Shown here in pieces: positions 1-10,527 of a stretch of 28,130 bases of DNA (positions within the stretch are counted from its first letter, which is position 1; every line of letters begins with the position of its first letter). The DNA comes from Propionibacterium sp. GTDB lineage: Bacteria; Actinomycetota; Actinomycetes; Propionibacteriales; Propionibacteriaceae. Below the pieces are notes generated by a model, which was given only the letters and a program-made list of their open reading frames with translations, had not been told where the DNA came from and did no database searches. Position numbers and translations under genes: made by a program. The stretch spans positions 1-28,130 of the forward strand of contig JAAYAO010000334.1 of assembly GCA_012719335.1 (NCBI GenBank), written 5' to 3'.

Positions 1-128
1 AGTCGGATGAACCCGAGGTTGCGTGGGTTGAGCAGGACCGGTCGGGGTCCGTGTCGAAACCAGCAACCGACCACGGCGAACCCGAGGACACGTCGGTCGA
101 ACAGGACGAGCCGGGGGACGACGCATGA
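1..128 (+). CDS. C-terminal tail of an upstream acidic protein (5' truncated)
   Basis: A frame open from base 3 to a TGA at 126-128 encodes an acidic, Glu/Asp/Ser-rich tail. The stop overlaps the ATG of the next gene as ATGA, the usual coupling in this operon, which supports real coding. The tail contains EPE-x3-VEQD twice, 23 codons apart (bases 9-38 and 78-107). The first copy lies in a REP-like palindromic unit (17-68) also found at two other places in the window. By synteny with mycobacteria the gene could be the Rv1691-type tetratricopeptide protein, but only about 41 residues are visible, so the product is not identified. Confidence 0.5.
   Translation, partial: SDEPEVAWVEQDRSGSVSKPATDHGEPEDTSVEQDEPGDDA
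17..68 (+). repeat. REP-like palindromic unit, copy A
   Basis: GGTTGAGCAGG (26-36), a short stem GGACC/GGTCC (35-39 with 46-50), then CCGTGTCGAAACCAG (49-63). Both flanking blocks recur exactly at 15322-15332 and 15344-15358, and in diverged form at 25797-25834. The ends GGTTGC (17-22) and GCAACC (63-68) are inverted repeats. This copy lies within the reading frame of the upstream gene. Confidence 0.7.
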
Positions 129-1108
129 TCGACGCCTTCGACGCCGTGCTGTTCGACCTGGACGGGGTGATCTACCTGGGCCCCGAACCGATCCCCGGCG
201 CGGCAGCCGGTGTGCAGGGCCTGCGGGACCGCAACGTCGCGATCGGCTTCGTCACCAACAACGCAGCCCGATCCCCGCGGCAGGTTGCCGAACACCTCAG
301 CGCGCTGGGCGTGACCGCCACCGAAGCGGACGTGGTCACCTCCTCCCAAGCCGGCGCACGCCTGCTCGCCGAACACGTACCGCCCGGGTCGAAGACCCTG
401 ATCATCGGCACCGAGGCCCTCGCCGAACAGGTGTCGTTGGTGGGCCTGGAACCGGTGTTCGACCTGTCCGAGATGCCGGCCGCGGTGATCCAGGGGTACC
501 ACCCCAACCTGTTCTGGCCGGTGTTGGAGGACGCCTGCGTGGCGATCCAGCACGGTGCGGTGTGGGTGGCCACCAACACCGACTCGACCCGGCCCACCGA
601 GCGCGGCATCGTGCCCGGTAACGGGGCCGCGGTCGCCGCGGTGCGGATGGCCGTCGACGTCGATCCCCTGGTGGCCGGCAAGCCCTACCGGCCGTTGATC
701 GAGGAAGCGATCCGGCGCACCGGGGCCCGTAACGCACTGTTCGTGGGCGACCGGTTGGACACCGACATCGAGGGCGCCCACGCGTTCGGGATCGCCTCGG
801 CGATGGTGCTCACCGGCGCCCACGGGGTGCCCGAACTGCTGGCCGCGCACCGGCTGGCCCGACCCACCCTGCTGCTGGTCGACCTGCTCGAGCTGTTCCA
901 ACCGTCCCGGGTGGCCGAACCGATCACCGGCGGGTTCCGGTGTCGGGGCGCCGAGGCCCGCGTGGTGGCGAACACCCTGCAGGTCGACGGGCCCACCGGC
1001 ACCCCGGCCCAGCTCGCCGACGCCGCCTGGGCCGCGGCCACCGCCTGCTGGGCCGCCGCCGATGCCGGCGTACCGGTCGACCCGACGTCCTGGCCGGTCG
1101 CGCCATGA
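125..1108 (+). CDS. HAD-superfamily (subfamily IIA) sugar/glycerol-phosphate phosphatase
   Basis: 327 aa. HAD motif I DLDGV (D11, D13), motif II in FVTNN (T44), motif III K186 in AGKP, and motif IV GDRLDTD (209-212) are all present. The cap between motifs II and III is the IIA type of NagD/PGP-like phosphatases, which dephosphorylate small phosphometabolites such as glycerol phosphates or 2-phosphoglycolate; the substrate cannot be read from sequence. About 60 residues beyond motif IV form an Ala-rich extension of unknown role. The ATG overlaps the upstream stop (ATGA) and the stop overlaps the next ATG, so it is translationally coupled on both sides. It matches the position of Rv1692, two genes before tlyA, in mycobacteria. 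Confidence 0.9.
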   Translation: MIDAFDAVLFDLDGVIYLGPEPIPGAAAGVQGLRDRNVAIGFVTNNAARSPRQVAEHLSALGVTATEADVVTSSQAGARLLAEHVPPGSKTLIIGTEALAEQVSLVGLEPVFDLSEMPAAVIQGYHPNLFWPVLEDACVAIQHGAVWVATNTDSTRPTERGIVPGNGAAVAAVRMAVDVDPLVAGKPYRPLIEEAIRRTGARNALFVGDRLDTDIEGAHAFGIASAMVLTGAHGVPELLAAHRLARPTLLLVDLLELFQPSRVAEPITGGFRCRGAEARVVANTLQVDGPTGTPAQLADAAWAAATACWAAADAGVPVDPTSWPVAP

Positions 1109-1314
1109 CCGAACCGGGCACCCCGAACGAAGCCACCCAGCCCGCTGCCGGGGCGAGCGAACAACCCCCGGTCACCGGGCACGAACGCATCGACGCCGCC
1201 CTGCAACAGGTGGCCGCCTCCGGCGAACCGGAAACGATCACGCTGGCGCTGGACGTGCTGCAGGGCGTGCTCGACGCCGACCCCGACGACGAACAGCCAC
1301 CGCCGGCACCGTGA
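1105..1314 (+). CDS. Small conserved-position protein of unknown function (69 aa)
   Basis: ATG at 1105 overlaps the HAD stop (ATGA), and the TGA at 1312-1314 overlaps the GTG of tlyA (GTGA), so the frame is coupled at both ends. The first 25 residues are Pro/Ala/Glu-rich and probably disordered. Residues 26-56 (HERIDAALQQVAAS through LDVLQGVLDAD) look like two amphipathic helices, and the end is acidic and proline-rich. There are no Cys, no signal peptide and no membrane segment. The position between the HAD gene and tlyA matches that of Rv1693 in mycobacteria. I do not recognise a functional family; a small helical adaptor is only a guess. Confidence 0.75.
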   Translation: MTEPGTPNEATQPAAGASEQPPVTGHERIDAALQQVAASGEPETITLALDVLQGVLDADPDDEQPPPAP

Positions 1315-2066
1315 CCCGACTCGACGTGGCCCTGGTCACCGCCGGTCTGGCCGGCTCCCGCTCCCGGGCCGCCCGCCTGATCGCCGACGGGCAGGTGTTG
1401 GTCAACGGTGCCCCGGCCGACAAACCCGCCCAGCAGGTCACCGGCGAGGACGAGCTGCGCCTCACCGACCCGGACCCGTGGGTTTCCCGCGCCGCCCACA
1501 AACTGCTCGGCGCCCTGGCCGACCTCGACCTGCACCCCGCCGGCCGGGCCCTCGACGCCGGCGCCTCGACCGGCGGCTTCACCCAGGTGTTGCGCGCACT
1601 CGGCTGCGCACCGGTCTACGCCGTCGACGTCGGCCACGACCAACTCGCCGACCCGGTGCGCCACGATTCGGGTGTGATCGTGCACGAGGGCCTGAACCTG
1701 CGTGACCTGCACCCCGACCACGTCGACGGCCGGCCGGTCGACTGGGTGGTGGCCGATGTCTCGTTCATCTCGCTCACCAAGGTGCTGGCCCCGCTGCTGG
1801 GCGTTCTCACCCCCGACGGTGCCGCGCTGTTGATGGTGAAACCCCAGTTCGAGGTGGGCCGGGCCAAACTCAACAAACACGGGGTGGTCACCGAGGAGGC
1901 CGACCGGGTGGCGGCGGTGGACCTGGTCGCGGCTGCGGCCACCGATCTGGGCTGGGCCGAAAACGCACGCGTCCCCAGCCGGGTGCCGGGGCCCACCGGC
2001 AACCTGGAGTACTTCCTGTATCTGCGCCGTACCGGCCGGGAGGTACTGCGGGCGGATCCATCGTAG
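1311..2066 (+). CDS. tlyA: TlyA-type rRNA 2'-O-methyltransferase
   Basis: 251 aa from the GTG overlapping the previous stop. An N-terminal S4 RNA-binding domain (about 1-58) is followed by a Rossmann methyltransferase fold with SAM motif DAGASTGGF (82-90), VADVSFISL (about 147-155) and the MVKPQFEVG strand-loop. TlyA enzymes methylate cytidine 2'-OH in 16S and/or 23S rRNA; in mycobacteria the modification confers capreomycin sensitivity. The interdomain linker, RAWV in M. tuberculosis TlyA, is DPWV here (55-58). The frame also runs open upstream of 1311, but the S4 domain starts at VTRLDVALV, so the GTG is preferred. It lies between the 69-aa protein and NAD kinase, as in mycobacteria. Confidence 0.93.
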   Translation: MTRLDVALVTAGLAGSRSRAARLIADGQVLVNGAPADKPAQQVTGEDELRLTDPDPWVSRAAHKLLGALADLDLHPAGRALDAGASTGGFTQVLRALGCAPVYAVDVGHDQLADPVRHDSGVIVHEGLNLRDLHPDHVDGRPVDWVVADVSFISLTKVLAPLLGVLTPDGAALLMVKPQFEVGRAKLNKHGVVTEEADRVAAVDLVAAAATDLGWAENARVPSRVPGPTGNLEYFLYLRRTGREVLRADPS

Positions 2067-2069
2067 GGT
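2064..2069 (+). promoter_or_regulatory. Candidate -10 element of a leaderless nadK transcript
   Basis: TAGGGT, whose first three bases are the tlyA stop codon, lies 7 nt before GTG 2077. A TANNNT element 6-8 nt before a start codon is the geometry of leaderless actinobacterial transcripts. No convincing -35 hexamer is visible. The same bases plus 2070-2071 could instead act as a Shine-Dalgarno (AGGGTGG). Confidence 0.35.
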
Positions 2070-2076
2070 GGACCCC

Positions 2077-3039
2077 GTGACAAGCCCGTCCCCAGTTCCC
2101 GTCGTCCGGCGCCGTGTCGCCGTGCTCACCCACAGCCATCGGCCGCAAGCCATCAGCGCCGCGAAGCAATTCATCGCCGGCATGGCCGACAACGACATCA
2201 TCTGTGTGCTGCCCGCCAAGGACCTGGACATCATGGGTGACCTGGCCGGCGCCCCGGTGGAACAACTCGCCGAGGAACACAACGGTGCCAGTTGTGAACT
2301 GGTGGTGATCTTCGGCGGCGACGGCACGATCCTGCGCGGCGCCGAATGGGCCCTGCTGGCCGACATCCCGCTGCTCGGGGTGAACCTCGGCCACGTCGGT
2401 TTTCTGGCCGAGGCCGAAGCCACCGAGATCGACGAAACCGTCGCCCACGTCGTGGCCCGCGAATACAAGGTGGAGGAACGCCTCACCGTCGACATCGACG
2501 TGATCGACGAAGCCGGGGAGGTGGTCTGGTCGACCTTCGCGGTGAACGAGGTGTCGGTCGAGAAGGGCGCCCGGGAACGGATGATCGAGGTCGTCGTCAA
2601 GGTCAACGAGCGACCCCTGTCACGCTGGGCCTGCGACGGTGTGCTGGTCGCCACCCCGACCGGATCCACCGCCTACACCTTCTCCGCCGGCGGACCGGTG
2701 GTCTGGCCCGGGGTGGAGGCGATGCTGATGGTGCCGTTGAGCGCCCACGCCCTGTTCAGTCGGCCGATGGTCTTCCCGCCCGAAACGGTGTTGGACGTCG
2801 AACTGCTGTCCACCGTGCCCGAAACCGAGGCGATCATCTGGTGCGACGGGCGTCGCTCCGCCCCGGTGATCGGCGGCCAACGCGTCCGGGTCACCGCCGG
2901 CCGGCACCGGCTGCTGCTGGCCCGGCTGGGTCATTCGTCCTTCACCGACCGCCTGGTGCGCAAGTTCGGATTGCAGGTCGAGGGCTTGCGTGGGGTGGGT
3001 GAGAAGCGGCTCGCCAAGCCGAACAGGAACAACCCGTGA
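2077..3039 (+). CDS. nadK: NAD kinase
   Basis: 320 aa. Phosphorylates NAD to NADP in the cytosol with ATP or polyphosphate. The diagnostic GGDGT loop (about 80-84, in VVIFGGDGTILR), NLGHVGFLAE, the NE dipeptide in NEVSVEK and GVLVATPTGSTAY (about 188-200) are intact. Two GTG starts exist. 2068 has no Shine-Dalgarno and begins 2 nt after the tlyA stop. 2077 has AGGGTGG 5 nt upstream and a TANNNT element 7 nt upstream, so 2077 is chosen; 2068 would add three residues. The stop overlaps the recN GTG (GTGA). The basic C-terminal tail after the last domain strand is probably flexible. Confidence 0.94.
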   Translation: MTSPSPVPVVRRRVAVLTHSHRPQAISAAKQFIAGMADNDIICVLPAKDLDIMGDLAGAPVEQLAEEHNGASCELVVIFGGDGTILRGAEWALLADIPLLGVNLGHVGFLAEAEATEIDETVAHVVAREYKVEERLTVDIDVIDEAGEVVWSTFAVNEVSVEKGARERMIEVVVKVNERPLSRWACDGVLVATPTGSTAYTFSAGGPVVWPGVEAMLMVPLSAHALFSRPMVFPPETVLDVELLSTVPETEAIIWCDGRRSAPVIGGQRVRVTAGRHRLLLARLGHSSFTDRLVRKFGLQVEGLRGVGEKRLAKPNRNNP

Positions 3040-4778
3040 TCGGCGAACTGCGCATCCGCAACCTCGGCGTCATCGCCGACGCCACCATCGAGCCCGGCCC
3101 CGGGCTGACCGTCGTCACCGGTGAGACCGGCGCCGGCAAAACCATGGTGGTCACCGGGCTCGGCCTGCTGCTCGGCGGCAAGGGCTCGACCGGTCAGGTG
3201 CGCAACGGCACCGACCGCCTCCAGGTCACCGGACGTTTCACCGGCATCACCGAGGAAGCGGTGGAGCGGGTCACCGAGGCCGGGGGTGAACTCGACGAGG
3301 ACGAACTGCTCGTGGTGCGCCAGGTCACCGCCGCCGGCCGGTCCCGGGCACACCTGGGCGGGGTCGCGGTACCCCTGGGGGTCGCCGGCGACCTGGTCGG
3401 CGACCTGCTGGTGATTCACGGTCAGACCGAACAGGTGCGGCTGGCCCGCACCGACCGGCAACGCGAGGTGCTCGACCGCTTCGCCGGAGCCGAACTGGCC
3501 GAGGTGAAGGCCGCCTACCAACGCACCTGGCAGACCCGCCGGGCCGCGGTCACCGAACGCGACGACCTGCGCGCCGCGAGCCGGGAACGCGCCCGCGAAC
3601 TCGACCTGCTGCGCTTCGGCCTGGACGAGATCGGCGAGGTCGACCCACAACCGGGTGAGGACGACCAGCTGCGGGTCGAGGCCAACCGGCTGCAATCGGT
3701 CGACGACCTGCGGATGGCCGCGCACGCCGCACTGGTGGCGATCAACGCCGACCCCGACGACCCCACCGACCAACCCTGCGCCGTCGGTCTGCTGAACACC
3801 GCCCGGACGGCCCTGGCCCGCGCCGATGACGACCCCGAAGCCGCCGACCTGGGGCGGCGCACCGCAGACCTGGGCTACCAACTGGCCGACCTCGGCGCCG
3901 ACCTGGCCGGCTTCCTGGCCGGCCTCGAAGCCGACCCGCACCGCCTGGAATGTGTCACCGGACGGCTCGCCGCCCTGGCCGGGCTGACCCGCAAATACGG
4001 CGAAACCATCGACGAGGTGCTGGCCTGGTCCGCCGAGGCGGCCGAACGCGTCCTGCACCTGGACGGCACCGACGAGCGGATCGCCGCCCTGGACGCCCGG
4101 ATCGAAGCCCTCGACGCCGACCTGCTCAGCGGCGCCGCCCGACTGACCGCGCTGCGCAGCACCGCCGCCGACGAACTCGCCGCCGCCGTCGACACCGAAC
4201 TGGCCGCCCTGGCGATGCCGAACGCCACCCTGCGGTTCCGGATCACCACCACCGGGGACGAGGTGGCCGCCCTGGGGCCCACCGGTGCCGACCAGGTGGA
4301 GATCCTCTTCCGCGCCAACCCCGGGCAACGCCCCGGCCCGCTGGGGGCGGTCGCCTCCGGCGGTGAACTGTCCCGGATCCGGCTGGCACTGGAGGTGTCG
4401 CTGGCCGACCGGCTGGTCGCCGAAACCGGTGCCGCCCCCACCACGATGGTCTTCGACGAGGTCGACGCCGGGATCGGGGGCCGGGTCGCCTCCGAAGTGG
4501 GCCGCCGGTTGGCCCGACTGGCCGAACACGGCCAGGTGATCGTGGTCACCCACCTCGCCCAGGTCGCGGCCTTCGCCGGCCGGCACTACTGCGTGGCCAA
4601 GACCGACGACGGGCAGGTCACCGTCAGCGACGTCGCCGAGGTCACCGGGGAGGATCGGCTGGCCGAACTGGCCCGGATGCTCGGCGGTGCCGACTCCGAC
4701 GCCGCCCGCGCGCACGCGGCCGAACTGCTGGCGCAGGCCACCGGCACCGATCCGGTCACTACACTGATGCAGAACTGA
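3036..4778 (+). CDS. recN: DNA repair ATPase RecN
   Basis: 580 aa, the normal size. SMC-like ATPase for double-strand-break repair and presynaptic DNA handling. Walker A GETGAGKT is at 29-36; the arms are rich in Ala, Glu and Arg with heptad-like stretches (about 150-380); the ABC signature SGGELSRI is at about 441-448; Walker B VFDEVDAGIGG is at about 472-482, followed by the H-loop VVTHLAQVAAFAG. GTG 3036 overlaps the nadK stop and places the P-loop at the expected distance from the N terminus. In mycobacteria two other genes (Rv1697, Rv1698) separate recN from pyrG; here only a glycosyltransferase does. Confidence 0.96.
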   Translation: MIGELRIRNLGVIADATIEPGPGLTVVTGETGAGKTMVVTGLGLLLGGKGSTGQVRNGTDRLQVTGRFTGITEEAVERVTEAGGELDEDELLVVRQVTAAGRSRAHLGGVAVPLGVAGDLVGDLLVIHGQTEQVRLARTDRQREVLDRFAGAELAEVKAAYQRTWQTRRAAVTERDDLRAASRERARELDLLRFGLDEIGEVDPQPGEDDQLRVEANRLQSVDDLRMAAHAALVAINADPDDPTDQPCAVGLLNTARTALARADDDPEAADLGRRTADLGYQLADLGADLAGFLAGLEADPHRLECVTGRLAALAGLTRKYGETIDEVLAWSAEAAERVLHLDGTDERIAALDARIEALDADLLSGAARLTALRSTAADELAAAVDTELAALAMPNATLRFRITTTGDEVAALGPTGADQVEILFRANPGQRPGPLGAVASGGELSRIRLALEVSLADRLVAETGAAPTTMVFDEVDAGIGGRVASEVGRRLARLAEHGQVIVVTHLAQVAAFAGRHYCVAKTDDGQVTVSDVAEVTGEDRLAELARMLGGADSDAARAHAAELLAQATGTDPVTTLMQN

Positions 4779-4795
4779 TCTGGAGGGGGACGGCA

Positions 4796-8268
<3,473 letters not shown>

Positions 8269-8272
<4 letters not shown>

Positions 8273-9213
8273 GCACCGGGGAACCCTCGGCCCGGCTGAC
8301 CGGATGGGTGCAGACCTTCCTGGATCATCTGGTGGTGGAACGCGGCCTGAGCAGCAACACCGTCGAGGCCTACCGGCGTGATCTGGCCCGGTACCTGGAC
8401 CACCTGACCCGGCTCGGGGTCACCGACCCGTCGGCGATCACCGCCGAACAGGTCTCCGGGTTCGCCGGGTACGCTGCCGGCCTCGGTTTGGCGCCGAGCA
8501 GCGTGGCCCGGGCCGTGGTGGCCGTCCGGGGGTTGCACCGGTTCAGTGTCGAGGATGGCACCGGTGGGGACGACCCGGCCGCCGACGTCCGCCCGCCGCG
8601 GCAACAACAACGCCTGCCCAAGGCCCTGAGCATCGCCGATGTCGGCACCCTGTTGGCGACCCCCGACGCCACCACCGTGACCGGACTGCGCGACGCCGCC
8701 CTGCTGGAACTGCTGTACGGCACCGGGGCCCGGATCAGCGAGATCGTCGACCTCGACGTGGACGACCTGACCCGGGTGCTGTCCGACCCCGACCCGAACG
8801 TCGGGCTGCGCCTGCGCGGCAAGGGCGACAAGGAACGGGTCGTGCCATTGGGGAAGTTCGCCCGGGAGGCGGTGGACGCCTGGCTGGTGCGCGGACGTCC
8901 GGGCCTGGCGGCCCGGGCGACCCGGGCCGACCCGGCGCTGCTGCTGAACGCCCGGGGTGGCCGGTTGAGCCGACAGAGCGCCTGGGCGGTGCTGCGCAGG
9001 GCCGCCGACGCGGCCGGACTGGCCGACCGGGTGTCACCCCACACCCTGCGGCACTCCTATGCCACCCACCTGATCGACGGGGGCGCGGATGTCCGTGTGG
9101 TACAGGAATTGCTGGGTCATGCTTCGGTCACCACCACCCAGATATATACGCTGGTCACCGTCGATCATCTGCGAGAGGTGTACGCCACGGCCCATCCGCG
9201 GGCCCGGCAATGA
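8269..9213 (+). CDS. xerD: Tyrosine recombinase XerD
   Basis: 314 aa from TTG 8269, which overlaps the Nudix stop (TTGA). The N-terminal SAM-like domain (about 12-95) contains [20 protein letters not shown]. The catalytic domain has all six residues: R155 (TGARISE), K185 (GKGDKER), H258 and R261 (HTLRHSY), H284 ([11 protein letters not shown]) and Y293 (IYT). Length and the C-terminal [15 protein letters not shown] fit XerD, which with XerC resolves chromosome dimers at dif. No prophage genes surround it, and the pyrG-Nudix-xerD-parA-scpA order is the housekeeping order of actinobacteria, so it is not read as a phage integrase. GTG 8308 is a less likely start. Confidence 0.93.
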
Positions 9214-9322
9214 TTTCCAAAACCTCTTATCGATAATTGATCTACAACCTCTGTCGGGAAAATACCTCACCCTGTAGGGTGAATCGATATGTTCGCCGCG
9301 AGGCGATGAAGGGAGCGACCAG
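9214..9322 (+). promoter_or_regulatory. AT-rich control region upstream of parA
   Basis: This gap is about 60 % A+T by eye over 9214-9291, against about 30 % around it. It holds the palindrome TTATCGATAA (9227-9236), a second ATCGATA (9229-9235 and 9283-9289, 54 nt apart), a -10-like TAGGGT (9275-9280), and the perfect palindrome TCACCCTGTAGGGTGA (9267-9282) over that -10. A six-codon ORF follows (ATG 9289 to TGA 9309). AAGGGAG (9309-9315) is a well-spaced Shine-Dalgarno, 7 nt before the parA GTG. It probably contains the promoter and operator of the parA-scpAB operon. Confidence 0.6.
9267..9282 (+). promoter_or_regulatory. 16-bp perfect palindrome over the putative parA -10 (operator-like)
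   Basis: TCACCCT-GT-AGGGTGA has 7-bp arms with a 2-bp centre and includes TAGGGT (9275-9280). A dimeric regulator bound here would block RNA polymerase. The RHH-like protein encoded two genes downstream is an obvious candidate ligand; that link is inference. Confidence 0.5.
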
Positions 9323-10222
9323 GTGACGAACGCCGCGAACTCGGGGCCTGCCCTGTTCGAGGATCCGACCGCCGACGGCCCGGAACTGGGCCCGACCGGT
9401 CGGCCCTGGCCGCACATTCCCGAGATGCACCCGCCGTCGGCACCACCGACGCGGGCGCACATCATCGCCATGTGCAACCAGAAGGGTGGGGTGGGCAAAA
9501 CCACCACCACCATCAACCTGGGGGCTGCGTTGGCCGAAGCCGGCTACCGCGTCCTGCTGGTCGACTTCGATCCGCAGGGGTCCCTGTCGGTGGGCCTGGG
9601 TGCTGATCCGCACTCGATGGACCTGAGCATCTACAACGCGCTGATGGACGACGCGTCGGTCGATGAGGTCCTGTTGCCCACCGGGGTCGAGGGTATGGAC
9701 CTGATCGGTTCGAATATCGACCTGTCGGCGGCCGAACTGCAATTGGTGTCGGAAGTGGCCCGCGAACAGGCGCTCAGCCGTGTGCTGACGCCCCTGCGGA
9801 GCCGATACCACTTCATCCTGATCGACTGTGCCCCGTCCCTGGGCCTGCTCACGATCAACGCGATGACCGCCGCCGATCGGGTACTGATCCCGTTGGAGTG
9901 CGAGTACTTCGCGTTGCGCGGCGTGGCCCTGTTGCAGCGCACGATCGACATGGTGCAACGCCGCATCAACCCGGAACTGAAGATTCTGGGTGTGGTCGGC
10001 ACCATGTTCGACGGACGCACGTTGCACGGTCGTGAGGTGATGGAGCGGGTCGTCGAAGCCTTCGGCGACAAGGTATTCCACACCGTCATCCGCCGCACCG
10101 TGAAGTTTCCCGAAACCACGGTGGCGGGCGAACCGATCACCACCTATGCCTCCGCCTCACCGGGTGCCGGGGCATACCGGGTACTTGCCAGAGAGGTGTT
10201 GTCCCGATGCCACGACGAGTAG
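9323..10222 (+). CDS. parA: ParA/Soj-family ATPase of the scpAB operon
   Basis: 299 aa. Deviant Walker A KGGVGKTT at 54-61 with the ParA signature lysine K54, A' box DFDPQGS (81-87) and Walker B ILIDCAPSLG (165-174). Such ATPases bind DNA non-specifically as ATP dimers and position chromosomes, plasmids or protein complexes. The first 45 residues are Pro/Ala-rich with no helix-turn-helix, so this is not a plasmid type Ia ParA. It matches Rv1708, the extra ParA next to scpA in mycobacteria, distinct from the origin-proximal parAB. GTG 9323 has AAGGGAG 7 nt upstream. The end overlaps the RHH-like gene by 16 nt, suggesting tight co-translation of an ATPase and its partner. Confidence 0.92.
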   Translation: MTNAANSGPALFEDPTADGPELGPTGRPWPHIPEMHPPSAPPTRAHIIAMCNQKGGVGKTTTTINLGAALAEAGYRVLLVDFDPQGSLSVGLGADPHSMDLSIYNALMDDASVDEVLLPTGVEGMDLIGSNIDLSAAELQLVSEVAREQALSRVLTPLRSRYHFILIDCAPSLGLLTINAMTAADRVLIPLECEYFALRGVALLQRTIDMVQRRINPELKILGVVGTMFDGRTLHGREVMERVVEAFGDKVFHTVIRRTVKFPETTVAGEPITTYASASPGAGAYRVLAREVLSRCHDE

Positions 10223-10527
10223 CGCTGCCGGGGGAGAACAAACTGTACGAAGCCGACGAGAGCACCACCGAAACCGGAGCGACGCGCTCGCCCTCGGCCG
10301 AGGGACGGGCTCGCCGCGGGAGCGGCCGGGTGCGCCACGACGAGAAGATCACCGTCTACATCAGCAAGGAAGAACTGCTCGCCCTGGAAACCGCACGGCT
10401 CACCCTGCGCGGGCACGGCCTGGCCGTCGACCGCGGCCGGATCGTGCGGGAGGCCGTGGCGATGGCCCTGGAGGAGCTCGACCGGCGTGCCGAGGACGCC
10501 GAGCTCGTCCAACGGCTGCAACGGTGA
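10207..10527 (+). CDS. Putative ribbon-helix-helix protein, possible ParA partner (106 aa)
   Basis: Residues 1-45 are basic, Ser/Gly/Arg-rich and probably disordered. Residues 47-52 (KITVYI) form a beta strand, followed by helix A (54-69, KEELLALETARLTLRG) and helix B (75-91, DRGRIVREAVAMALEEL). This is the beta-alpha-alpha order and spacing of CopG/Arc/MetJ ribbon-helix-helix DNA-binding dimers. The C terminus is a short charged helix. The gene overlaps parA by 16 nt, and its TGA overlaps the GTG of scpA. Plasmid ParA systems commonly use RHH partners such as ParG or omega, so a centromere-binding or autoregulatory role is a reasonable inference. The fold call is by eye and the function is untested. 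Confidence 0.75.
   Translation: MPRRVALPGENKLYEADESTTETGATRSPSAEGRARRGSGRVRHDEKITVYISKEELLALETARLTLRGHGLAVDRGRIVREAVAMALEELDRRAEDAELVQRLQR

Noticed and set aside
924..2669. Long open frame on the minus strand (581 codons) opposite tlyA and nadK
   Set aside because: Antisense to two well-recognised genes. Frames opposite genes stay open in DNA of about 70 % G+C, and the translation shows no domain.
2931..4715. 594-codon minus-strand frame opposite recN
   Set aside because: Gly/Gln/Val-rich translation without motifs, fully opposite a complete recN.
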